DNA of 64,000 bases from Owenia fusiformis (Eukaryota; Annelida; Polychaeta; Sabellida; Oweniidae), in the NCBI GenBank assembly GCA_903813345.2, contig CAIIXF020000003.1, positions 6,163,815 through 6,227,814 of the forward strand, read 5' to 3'. Under the pieces are notes generated by a model. It was not told the DNA's origin. It worked only from the letters and a program-made list of their open reading frames with translations, and made no database searches. Positions 33,226 to 44,433 of the stretch are shown here, piece by piece (the first letter of the stretch is position 1; every line of letters starts with the position of its first letter). The position numbers and the translations under genes were made by a program.

Positions 33226-36200
33226 ATGGAGCAAGAAGCAGTTGCCACAACAACAGCTCCAGCAACTGCAGCTACAGGTGATGCATTCAATGATATACAG
33301 AACTACTTGACTGATTTCAACAAAGAGATACAATCTGGGGGTAAGCTATGGTTGTTTCCACATCTGTTAAATTCACTGAACAAAGTTATTTCTATAGTCT
33401 TGCTAAGCCCTTCTGTCAAACATCCCTCTAAAGGAGAAAGCTAGATAGAGTTGCAGGGAGACACAACACAAGCTTATTGCAAAACTAAGTTATTCCTTCA
33501 GTCTCAGTACTTTGTATTTTTACAAGCGTGGCACACTTGGACAACAATGACATCAAACTGCTAATAACATGCTGATAACGAGTGTTCCCAGAGTAAACTA
33601 AGACAGACAACAGACATAATAACCATAGTTTTATTTATTTATTTATTAAAATATTTTATTATTGTCACTGGTTTACAATTGGTACAAATAAATACATATT
33701 CTAAAAAAACACCAGCCTATGTCGGCTTATGAGACACTGGACCATAGTTAAGATTTTATTCTATATTTAGATCCAAACCTAACATAGTGTATTATATTCT
33801 AGGGACCAACCAGGCTTATAATGTAGAAGGTTACTACCAGGGGGCACCACCAGGATACTCTCAGTTCCAACAGCAACAACAAACATATGGGACTTACACA
33901 ACAGCTGATGGAAGCCAGGCGCAACAAGGCCAAGAAGATATCAAGAAAGTTGTCCAGGTAGGCCTATAAGGAAGTTTAACCATGTTTCTATGCAATGTTG
34001 TGTCCTTTTTAGAAACACTCATTCTATAACCATTTTTCGGTCAAAAATTACAAGCCATTGACACTTCATTTTGTATATACTATTGAGTTGCTATTTTTTG
34101 ATGCTATTAGAGTATTTTTTGTTGATATCTTTGGAATCTCTTTGTGGATTATGAAAAGATTTTTGAATAGAAATATGCATTGCTTTTTGCATTTTATTAT
34201 GTCACAAGTGGTGACATATTGTTATAGTCTCCAACTTTTATGTGGAAGCGTTTTGCGTCTGTAACAAATGTCAGTTGGTGACATTTTACATGTTAATGCC
34301 TTGTTTTTATTGCAATAGCACATATTTTTGACTGTTCTTGTAAACTTTATCAGTGTAATCAATATGTTTTATGTAAAGTAATTTTGGCACACTGTACACA
34401 GTTTGTAATAATATTCTATTTAAACTTGTCAGAAAATTGTGTAGTGAATTTATGGTAATATTTATGTTATATTATTTCAGAATGGAGAAGAGGGTGAAGA
34501 AGGCCAGCAGGTGGAGCCACCAGCTTTGGAAAAACAAGGTAAGTGGACTATAAACGCTAGACCCACCAATGCAAATTTTAAGTAATGTATTTTAAATGGA
34601 GCTATTTTTGTTCTTAAACATGTTCTCCAGGTTGGATTATCAAATCACAAAAATATTTTTTTCTTTTCACAACCTTTATTTTACTGAACAAGAAATAAAA
34701 AAAATAAAGGTTGTGAAAAGAAGAAAAAATATTTTTGTGAGGAGCTATTTTTGTATTGACATTTCAGATATAGAGTGTGATTTGAGTGGGTATTCAAATG
34801 GGGTTTGATTATCATTGTATAATTGTTAACTTTATTTCATAGTGACCAATCAGGAAGGTGCCCAGATGATTCAGGTGGGAGATGGGGAGATGGTCGCCCT
34901 CCAAGCAGGGGACCAAGGACAGGCGCAGATTATTGTCCCTTCAACACAGGTAATTTAAGTGCATTTACTCCTTTCCAGACTTAAATTGTTTCATAATTTT
35001 TAAGTTAAATCTAATAAAAACTCTGAATTACTCTTTTTATATTTATTCATGATATTCTGGTACATTTCTCAAAGGAGACACAAGTCAGCTTCAGAGTTAG
35101 AGATCAACCAAAAATGGGATTTATACGGTGTCTATTTTACTTATTTTTTCGTTTTTTTCGTTTTGTCATCATATTTTTGTGCAATTTAAAACATTTACGA
35201 TACAATGTGTATTTCAAGCATAGATTTTGAGATGTGTAACTTAATGAACTTCAACTGTTTAGAATATTACATTTGCAAACACTCTTATTTCTAGCAGGGA
35301 ACCTCAAATGAAGGCCAGGTTGTGTTGAATCAGGACAATTACCAAACAGTGACAATTGTCCCCTCTGACAATCAACAAGGTGGTGGGGAGGTCAGTTATG
35401 TCCTCATTGTGTCCCAGCCTGATGGGGACAAAGATGCTGAGAATATGGACATGTCTGTCTATGATTTCAAGGTAAGACTTCACACCCTTTATAAGTATGC
35501 ATAACATGTTTTTGTATTTTCTAGATGTATCCTCAACTATTAGTTACTTTTCCAAATCACAAAATATTGACAAGTTTGATGCAAAAGCAGCTGATCTGAA
35601 GACCATATTTTAAAAATTTGGCATATGGAGAGCTCCTTCTTTATTAAAACAGAAATATAAGACCTATCATTTTCAACCAATCTTCTGACTTGTAAAATGT
35701 ATGAATATATAATTTAGTTGAATTATTTAGCGCATTCAGCACCTCTTGCAACAGGTGGGCTAGAATTAAGAGTTCACATTTAGTTAATATTCATGTTTAT
35801 TGTTGACTTTAATGCATGTCATATTAAAACTAACTGACAAGATCAAAAATCAGTGTATCATCCTTTGGTGAAACTTGTTATAAGTGTCATAATAAATGCA
35901 TCCTCCACACACATAACTCCGGAGAAATAAAGGAATCATAGTAAATGATGTATGGAACCCTGTGTTTGGAAAATTGGAAAAAATAATGTTTCACTAAAAG
36001 ATGTCAACAAGGTTTATGAATAAAAGAGGTTTGAGCTTACTCTAAATGAGTTTCAGCAAAACATCGATATTTTTGACCTGTCCCTTATTACCCAGTGATC
36101 TCAGAATGTTCCTATTTTTAGAATTCCATATTCATTATGCTATAAGCAAATTTTAGGTACATTCAAAGAAGATTATTGAAATTGTTGTTATTCTGTTCAA

Positions 36201-39200
36201 TGTTTATGAGTTTTCTGTTGAATATAGCCAATATACCAGAAGAATATTAGTTTCATAATTGTTAAGTTTTCCTCTATGTTCTGAGGTTTGATTTCTCCAA
36301 TTAAATACATACAGGTCAGACCGACCTATATGTTTAATCATACAATCACTTTAAAACAATACATGTATTTTGCCATTGGGCACTGTAAGATGCAACAGGT
36401 TAGATCACAAACATTTTCAAAAGTAGTTCTGAAAATCTTGTTCTTCATAGATATTTTTTCTTTAAGAATTCTTCAATTGCAAGACAACTGATTTGATTGT
36501 AGGGGGAGGAGATGACAACTCTCACCCAGGATTCTGATGAGGATGGTGGGGGTGCTGCAGGGACACCACGCAACAAGGTGATACGGGTCACCCCCAAGAA
36601 GATGCCCCCAGCTAGTACATCTGCACTCATGTGTAATTACTGCAACTACACAAGCCCTAAGAGGTAGGCCATGAATGATTATTTAAATTGTGTTTTTTGT
36701 GTTTATCAACATCTTTATTTGTTCCCATTCAATGAGGGCACTTTCATTTGTTAAACATCCATGATGCTTCGCTACATGACATATTGGACTGAGGAATGGG
36801 AATGGCATGCCAAAGGGGGGACTAGGACATGCTTGAATATCGGTGTGAGGTCGGGTTCGGCCGAGTAAGCGCCTCCTGCTGTATACTCCCCGTCCATATG
36901 AGCTATCATATGGAACACCTGTGGTCTGGTGGTAGACCACATAAACAAGCATTGTTCTAGTGGGACTTAGGTGGACTGGGTCGCCTTTGGGTTCCACTTA
37001 TCTCTTCTTCTGATCCACAGCCATCTGGAGCTGTCTTCTGCTGCTGAGCTGATAGACTTTAAGGCACTCTTGAGCTCCTTGGGTTGCAGTCCTATCTTGG
37101 ATAATAGGGTTCTGACTGATGTTGCTGGAAACCCCCTGCAACCAACTTCGATAGGGAAGACAGATGCGTGCCACCCTCTTGTCTCAGCTTCGTCTTTAAG
37201 GTCTTGATACTTTGTTGCTTTGATCTCGTGTGAAACCTCTAGCCTATCCTCCCATGGGACTGTTAGTTCGATGATGATAATGGTCTTGGTTGAACTGGAA
37301 GTCATAACCATGTCTGGGCGCAGGGTTGTTACGGCCACATTCTGTGGGAAGACTAGTTTCTGATAGAGATCTACCTGGAGTTGCCAATCTGTTGCTTTGG
37401 CTAAAATGCTTGGCTTGGGTTGTGGTTTGGGGGTCTTTGCAGCTTTGGGTTTTCCTTCCCTGATAAATTCTATTTGCTTAGTGATGGAACCTCTATTGGC
37501 AATGCCTCTTTGCTGGTCTATGTACTTAGAGACTTCTTGGAGTACCTTGTTATGTCTCCATGTGAATCTTCCTTCACTCAGGGACTGGGGGCAAGAGCTG
37601 AGGATGTGTCGCAGGTTGCAGCAGTCTCCCTTGCAAAGTGCACACTTGTTTACCTTACTCATATATTGGTTTCCCCTGTATATCTCGTCAGACTGTATTG
37701 TACAGTAAAACCTGACTAATTCAAACACCATTGGAACCTGCCAAAGTGTTTGGATTGGTAGGTTTCACATTTCAAAGTCTTCTTAATATGTGAGTCTATT
37801 AGATATAACAAAATTAGGACTGAGAAAAAGTGTTCATATTCACACCGGAATAGCTTATGGTAAAGTCAGATACCGTTGTCACAAATGGCAGACATAACCG
37901 TCTCTTTAATCACTTGGTCCTCATTTCATGGGATTTTATCGTAGCTAATTCTGTGCATGCATTAAGCTCTTGTGATAATGTATCATATGAAATCCCATTT
38001 TCGATCAAATTGGGTATCTGACTTAACCATTGTCAGGCTATTCCGGGGTGATATTGAGAGGTGTTCTGATATACATGGTTCACTGTATGTCAAAACATGT
38101 AAAAAATGTCATTGCAAGCTATGAATATTTTCAAGGTACCTACTTACACGTCATATGAAGACTCATTCAGACGAGCGTCCCCATAAGTGTTCCATCTGCA
38201 ATAGAGGTTTCAAGACAATTGCTTCATTGCAGAATCATGTGAACACACATACAGGCACACGTCCACATAAATGTAAGGACTGTGAGGCTGCATTCACCAC
38301 CTCAGGAGAACTGGTAAGTCACTTTTGATACACTATGGCCGATTGAGAACTGTTTCCATATGAAGTAGTCATACCTCCATATACAGAGGGAGCTGCATTG
38401 GCTTCTTCGGGAGAACTGGTATGTCATTGTTGATAAAATTGTGTTCTATTGAGGACTGTTTAATAACATCAAAAATGATTGAGATTACAATTGATATATT
38501 GATGGAGAACTATTTAAATATGAATTAGTCCTGCCTCATGTCTCTGTCTCCATTCCCTCTTTTTCACTTCCAGAAGGAGACTGCATTGACCACTTCAGGA
38601 GAAAAATGATAAGCCCTATGGATAATGTCCAGTGCAGTATCAAACAATAAAAAATTCAATTCAATAAAAAATTCTTGTGTTTTATTTTCCAGGTGCGCCA
38701 TACTCGTTACAGACATACATTTGAGAAGCCCCACAAATGTACAGAGTGTGACTACGCTAGTGTTGAACTAAGCAAATTAAAGAGGCATATGAGGTCCCAT
38801 ACAGGTAAATGCATCTTCTATTCAGTTTTATTGCATCATTTTATGCCTTGGTCTATTAAAACTTCAGTATTATACCGAAGAGAGTATGGGGGAAAGATCA
38901 TCTATGGCCAATGTTCTTTGCTTACTCTTTAAAAAACTTGTGGCAAGTATTGACAATGAATGTTTTTCTTTGTTGTTTAAGGAGAGAGGTCCTATGCATA
39001 ATGTACAATTGATATATGATGTAATAAATATATCGTTCATTTCAGGAGAGAGGCCCTATGCTTGTCCTCATTGTTTGTATGCCAGCCCTGACACATTCAA
39101 ACTAAAGCGCCATTTGAGAATACATACTGGCGAGAAACCCTATGAATGTGACATCTGCCATGCTAGGTAAGATATTACTTCTCTCATGATGATCAAAGGC

Positions 39201-42200
39201 AGAATTATATCTTCTAAGGCTTCATCTGATACTATCATATTAGGCTGCAACATTATATATAATCAATGCTTAGAAGATGGAAACAAAAGTTTGGAGCTAC
39301 GAGACTACAACTTTTAAATACAACATTATATTTGTGCTTAAAGGTGTTGTCAACTTGCTAGCTGTTCTGCCAATTATTTTGATCCATTGCTTTAAAAGAT
39401 CATTGTAGAATTATTTTGAATTGGTCCTTTTGAAAATAAATTGTACGATTATTTTGAATTGGTCCTTTTGAAAATAGATTGCACAATTATTTTGAATTGG
39501 TCCTTTTGAAAACAGATTGTACAATTATTTTGAATTGGTCCTTTTAAAATAGATTGTACAATTATTTTGAATTGGTCCTTTTGAAAATAGAATGTACAAT
39601 TATTTTGAATTGGTCATTTTGAAAATAGATTATACAATTATTGCTATGTTCTCCAGGTTCACCCAGAGTAACAGTCTTAAGTCTCACAAGTTGATCCACT
39701 CTGGCAATAAGCCTATATACCAGTGTGAGTTGTGCCCTACAACATGTGGACGCAAGACAGACTTGAAGATTCACGTTCAGAAGCTTCACACCAGTGACGT
39801 ACCCCTGTGCTGCAAGAAATGCAACAAGTCATTCCCTGATAGGTATGTGTTCCATTAGAGATGTTGATTTAGCCAATTATTTGACCATTAGTGTGTTTCG
39901 AAAACAAAGAAAAATCATTTTTCAGACTACGTAAGAGTTTGAATCTTCAGCTTCATTTACACTTAGAATAAGAGACAATTATGACGTTGATCTACCCCCA
40001 ATCAGATTGATATCGTCAGATAATCATGACACTTTCTTTGTATAAGCAGTTGATGTAGAACAGAATCAGGAAAGAACAGATTCGGGAATTTGCCTTTGGA
40101 ATTCAGAATGAATGAATGATTTAGATTATTCATAGCATATAAATAACTTGCAGCAATAACCATATTCCTTTATATTTATTGATTTTGTTTAAATTCCAAT
40201 TGGTAAATAAGTGCCCTTTACAGAAAATTCCAGTAAATATCAGAACATGAGGAGGTTGTTCTAAGTATATTTTCAAAGGCAAATTTAGACAGATCCAACA
40301 ATGATTCCACTCTATGCCAACCATACTATACTCCTAAATTTATAGAATATCTATTAAACCATGATCTCTTAATACACTAGGTACACATACAGACTTCATG
40401 TAAAGGTCCATGATGGGGAGAAATGCTACAAATGTGAACTATGCGCATATGCTGCTCTCTCGCCACGTCATTTGGAGAGCCACATCCTTACGCATACAGG
40501 TCAGTATAAAAGAATGTATATCTAGGTTTATAAGAATTGATATCTAGGTTTATAATGGGGGATGTATTAATGCTGTTAATACTGAAGCAATTTTGTTTGA
40601 TCTGATAGGATAATGTCTTGTTTTATACATTGTGCTATATCAGTTATTTTGGAGGAAAGTAACGTGCCAGAAATCAACATTTTATATAGACTATTAATTA
40701 CACAACACAAATTGTGTCAATCTTTATCATGATGTCACAATTGTAGGTGAGAAACCCTACCAGTGTGAAGAGTGTCAGCAGTGTTTCCGTCAGAAGCAGT
40801 TATTGCGACGTCACAAAAATTTGTACCACACCCCCGACTATGTCCCCCCTACCCCTAAGGAAAAGCAGTTCCAGTGCATGGAGTGTGACAAGGCATTTGC
40901 ACACAAGGGCAATCTGTTGAGGCATGTACAGATGCATGACCCCAATAACCCAGACTTTGGTAAGTCAAAAAATGCATTTAAAGCATGGGAGCATTTATTA
41001 AAGTATACTTAAAGTGCATATGCATTACAAATGAACAACATGCATTCATAAATATTAACTTATTTTTGGTGTTATGTGTGTAGCTTGATGGAATATTATA
41101 TATATTGTATATCCCAAGAGTTATAGTAAATTCCAACTTTTAATAGTTTTAGAGTATTCTATGAACTGTTGTATACTCTAAGCCTGACAGAGTTATAACA
41201 GAGCTATTGTATATTCTATTGTATATTCTAGGCAAGGACCTTGAAGAATCTGAGGGAGAGAATCTAAGTGATGAGGATGAAGAGGAAGAGACTGTTGCTC
41301 AAATCATCAGTCATGATGTAGATGGTGTTCAACAGGTGGAGATAAAGCCAATAAGATCTGAGAGTGAGTACACATGCACTACCATGCTACATTTGAAACT
41401 TCTTATAAGGAAATATTTCACTGAAGTAGAGAACACCTTTATTTGATCTTTTGTTTTGTCACCACAAATAGTCTCTAACTTTTTGTGGATGGTATTTAGT
41501 GGTCAGCGTCTGTAAAAATGTTAGATGGTGACATTTTACATGGTAATGCCTTGTTTAGTAATGTAATTATATATTGTGGTGTGTTAGAGTGAATTTTACC
41601 AAGTTATTTGATAACTCTAAGAACCAACATTGCATGAGCTTTTAAAAGCGGAAGAAAGTTAGTTGTTGCATATGAAGGGTGTATTTTCTATAAATGTATG
41701 ACATCACAAAGTAAGTAATTGACAATTTAAGCTGTGAGTGGCTGGGCTAGTGATTGAACTGTTTCATGCACATTTTTTCACCCAAATTTAAACAACACAT
41801 TTTAACTTCATTTGCAGGTGAAGGTTATGTTGTGATAGAGGTCCCTGCAGAGGCTGGCCAGGTTGTCATGGAGAGTGGACCACAACAAAGCCAGCGTGTA
41901 GTTGAAGTCCCAAGGCAAGTTTCAGAGGCAGGACCTTCAAACTCTAAGATCCTTGACCCTGGACAGTCCTTTGTAGCAAGAGGCTTTAAGGCAAGACGAG
42001 GTAAGTCTAAATGTGTTGATTTGATAATGTGTGTTAGGCCAGAGTTTCTCTTTTTGTTTTTTGGTTTCGTTTTGCTTAGAAGTCAATCCATAGCCTTGGT
42101 AGAGGAAGATTGCTTATATGAATTGAACTTATCATAAGTAAGACTTCTTAGCATCAGATCAATATGCAGTTGATTAAAAATTTCGTCTTCTTTTATAAAT

Positions 42201-44433
42201 TATTTATTTCACCTTTCCATGCAATTTATGTTTCATTCTTGACACATTTAGGACGTCCTCCAAAGAATGACCGAGGACCAGTTTCCAAGGACAGTCACCT
42301 CTCCACCCCAGGTCATCTAACTGCCGCTCAGTTAGTCTCCGCACAAGCTGTAGAGGAAGATTCCAACCAGGAGGAGATGAATGAAATGAGGAAGGGTTAT
42401 AGCCAAGATGCATCAGAGAATGAGGAAGAGGAGGGTGAAGAGGTATCCCAGGAGTCTGGGTACCATGTGATAGAAGCCCCAGATGATGAAGGGGAGGAAG
42501 CAGAAGAGGAAGAGGGAGAAGAAGAAGAGGAAGAAGAAGAGCCTATACCTGAGATTGTTGTTACTCCATCTAAGAAAAGGTACATTTTTCATTTTAATCA
42601 TGCTCAGGGTCTCGTTCTGTTCAGACATGGCAATGTCAGGGAACTTTGAAAATAAGTTAGGGACATGTCAATTCTGAACTGAAATAATTAATAAAATGTA
42701 ATACAAATAGCATATTTCATAGAATTAAAGGAATATTCCTTGCCAGACCCTTTCTCTCTTGATATGGTAGCTATAATCATATATATAGTTTCCATATTTA
42801 GCAAAACATGGGAAAATGTTTTAATATGGTCAATATTGATCATTTAAAAATCTAGTGCTTATTTCCAGTGAGCTGCCATCTTTTAAGATTTCTTGCAGGA
42901 AGTGATGTCATCAACTCTCAACTTCTATAACCTTGCCCATAACAGAATAGGAAAGTAGCACAAAATCACTTCTAGACAAGTGATCATTACTTTCTGTGCA
43001 AAAATATTTTCAGGGCTTGTAAACTTAGAATAAAAGAAGAGATTTTCAGAAGGATTAAATAAGATACAAAGTTGAAAAAGAATATTTAACTGGTTTTGTA
43101 ATTCTTAATAGCTCCTCACCTAATGTTATATGCAAAGTTGAGAGTCGATGACATCACTTCCTGTGTGAAATTTTAAAAGATGGCAGCTTACTGGAATTGA
43201 GCATCACATTTCTAAGTGATCAAATTTGACCATATCAAAACATTTTTGCGTGTTTTGCTAAACATGGCAAGCATATATATGGTTATAGCTACCATATGAG
43301 GAGAGAGATGGTTTGGCAAGGAATATTCCTTTAAAGATGCATAATGAGATCAGAGAATAAAATTTAATGATCACCTATTTTCATTATCTTATAACTCGTT
43401 TCTACTGATGAATTTTTCCAGGGGTCGCCCAAAGAGAGCAGCTGCCCAAGCAGTGGAAGAAGCAAGCCCTGCTAAAGTAGCAAGAACCCCAAGGTCCACC
43501 AGGGGCAGAAAAAAGGCTCCTCAAGAAACAGGTAATGATATAACATATGGTAGATCAAAGTTCTAGTTAGTTTGAAGTTGCTGCCTCTTAGTATGGTTCA
43601 CTGAACAGGCAGACCTAATTCAATGGAAAGGATGATTTGAATATTGGACATTAGTTGGCTTAGGGGGATCTGAAGGTTTGGGTCATAAAAGCATAAAACT
43701 AAGAGAAATGGTCTTGGGATGATAACATTAGGCAATTACTGACAATACTCAAATAAATATTACAGGCAAAATAATTGGAAATTATAATTGAAATATTGAA
43801 ACAATAATTGTAAAAGATATTTTGTCAACTCTTCATGTGTTTATTGCTTTATTTGCAGCTGAAGAAGTAGAGGAGAGACAGCGTGAGGAAGAAAAGAGGA
43901 AGAATATTGAGACATCATTTGGCTTTGATGAGATTCTAGATGGTGAGATTCAATTGTTATAGCCACTTTAAAGCCCTTCACTTTCAACTGTTAAAGCCAC
44001 TTTAAATCCCTTCACTTTTAACTGTTATAGCCACTTTAAATCCCTTCACTTTCAACTGTTAAAGCCACTTTAAATCCCTTCACTTTCAACTGTTATAGCC
44101 ACTTTAAATCCCTTCACTTTCAACTGTTATAACCACTTTAAATCCCTTCACTTTCAACTGTTATAGCCACTTTAATTCCCTTCACTTTCAACTGTTATAG
44201 CCACTTTAATTCCCTTCACTTTCAACTGCTATAGCCACTTTAAAACCCTTCACTTTCAACTGTTATAGCCACTTTAAATCCCTTCACTTTCAACTGTTAT
44301 AGCCACTTAAAATCCCTTCACTTTCAACTGTTATAGCCACTTTAAATCCCTTCACTTTCAACTGTTATTTACTTCTATAATTCTGATATTCAAATTAAAA
44401 TTGTTTCTTATATTTTCAGACGAGGAGGCATAA
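33226..44433 (+). CDS. CTCF: CTCF, 11-zinc-finger insulator and genome-architecture protein
   Basis: Coding exons: 33226-33340, 33803-33957, 34481-34538, 34843-34949, 35295-35471, 36503-36663, 38136-38313, 38693-38804, 39046-39166, 39657-39842, 40381-40499, 40747-40959, 41232-41363, 41818-42000, 42252-42579, 43422-43531, 43859-43942, 44420-44433; sum 2553 nt, exactly 851 codons with stop. Eleven C2H2 fingers span about residues 248-560. Fingers 3-7 have the helix cores [33 protein letters not shown] and R-K-T-D-L, matching vertebrate CTCF. S-V-Y-D-F (Y201-F203) equals the human YDF motif that contacts the cohesin SA2-SCC1 subunits. The acidic C-tail carries AT-hooks R-G-R-P-P-K and R-G-R-P-K. 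Finger 11 ends H-x3-H, not the H-x-C form of human CTCF. Nuclear DNA-binding protein that positions cohesin loops. Acceptor at 35294 is a NAGNAG (TAGCAG), so one Gln may be optional. Confidence 0.97.
33635..33760. repeat. TTTA microsatellite and adjoining interspersed-repeat tail
   Basis: (TTTA)n at about 33632-33650, followed by a stretch with CACCAGCCTATGTCGGCTTA that looks like the tail of an old retroelement. Intronic. Confidence 0.4.
34198..34305 (+). repeat. Dispersed GTCACCAC/GTGGTGAC repeat, copy 2 (sense to CTCF)
   Basis: TGTCACAAGTGGTGACATAT, then AGTCTCCAACTTTTATGTGG, CTGTAACAAATGTCAG and TTGGTGACATTTTACATG. Confidence 0.8.
34645..34740 (+). other. Long intronic hairpin (~38-bp stem)
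   Basis: TCACAAAAATATTTTTTTC... TTTTCACAACCTTTATTTT pairs with the inverse AAAATAAAGGTTGTG...AATATTTTTGTGA across a loop of about 17 nt; one small bulge. It lies within the CTCF intron 34539-34842. Such a stem is in the size range of small-RNA precursors, but it may simply be a tiny MITE. Confidence 0.6.
36690..37700 (-). mobile_element. Non-LTR retrotransposon 3' end with restriction-like endonuclease ORF
   Basis: A 254-codon minus-strand ORF (37731-36967) without stops. It shows C-x2-C...H...C (C-A-L-C, H-I-L-S-S-C) followed by [15 protein letters not shown] and E-I-K-A-T-K-Y, the PD...E...K arrangement of the restriction-like endonuclease at the C-terminus of R2/R4/NeSL-type elements. The reverse transcriptase is absent, so it is 5'-truncated. 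Its first ~10 codons lie in the adjoining MITE. It sits antisense in the CTCF intron between finger-1 exons. Domain intact and little decayed, so the insertion is young. Confidence 0.82.
37701..38087. mobile_element. pogo/Tigger-like MITE, best-preserved copy
   Basis: TACAGTAAAACCTGACTAAT...CAAACACC at the left, GGTGTTCTGATATACATGG then TTCACTGTA at the right, TA at both ends. Internal inverted segments (CACCGGAATAG / CTATTCCGGGGTG; GTCAGATACC / GGGTATCTGAC). Relatives: 22636, 27595, 47415, 50686, 59296. Confidence 0.78.
38387..38609 (+). repeat. Two ghost copies of the end of the CTCF finger-3 exon
   Basis: The genuine exon ends GAGGCTGCATTC...TCAGGAGAACTG/GTAAGT at 38313. At 38387-38418 a copy reads GGAGCTGCATTGGCTTCTTC, GGGAGAACTG/GTATGT and is preceded by CATATACAG, so it has both splice sites (32 nt, which would shift the frame). 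At 38574-38608 a third copy reads GGAGACTGCATTGACCACTT, CAGGAGAAAAATG, preceded by CACTTCCAG, with a ruined donor. Flanking intron (GAGAACTGTTT..., ATGAAGTAGTCATACCTC) is copied too. Confidence 0.82.
38981..38997 (+). repeat. Ghost copy of the CTCF finger-5 exon start
   Basis: TTTAAGGAGAGAGGTCCTAT at about 38977 mirrors the true acceptor and exon start TTTCAGGAGAGAGGCCCTAT at about 39041, 64 bp downstream. Use of this site would run into a stop (TAA) after six codons. Confidence 0.7.
39400..39640. repeat. 38-40-bp minisatellite before the finger-6 exon
   Basis: About six units containing ATTATTTTGAATTGGTCCTT and TTGAAAATAGATTGTACA, ending 17 bp before the acceptor at 39656. Confidence 0.9.
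41457..41560 (+). repeat. Dispersed GTCACCAC/GTGGTGAC repeat, copy 3 (sense to CTCF)
   Basis: TTGTCACCACAAATAGTCTC, TAACTTTTTGTGGATGG, CTGTAAAAATGTTAGATGG and TGACATTTTACATGGTAATG. Confidence 0.8.
42725..43334. mobile_element. TTAA-flanked foldback MITE in CTCF
   Basis: TTAA + AGGAATATTCCTTGCCA at the left; TGGCAAGGAATATTCCT + TTAA at the right. The arms are inverted over about 205 bp (42729-42935 and 43130-43330), including GAAGTGATGTCATC and its inverse. Spacer about 200 bp without ORF. Unrelated in sequence to the other TTAA-flanked family. Confidence 0.85.
43955..44365 (+). repeat. 34-bp minisatellite in last CTCF intron
   Basis: About 12 units of TTCACTTTCAACTGTTATAG then CCACTTTAAATCCC with very little divergence. 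It makes up most of the final intron (43943-44419), before a 14-nt terminal coding exon. Confidence 0.95.

Noticed and set aside
36971-37719. Plus-strand ORFs in the CTCF intron
   Set aside because: Antisense shadows of the retrotransposon endonuclease ORF on the minus strand.
42397-42628. Ser-rich minus-strand ORFs
   Set aside because: Antisense shadow of the Glu-rich CTCF tail.
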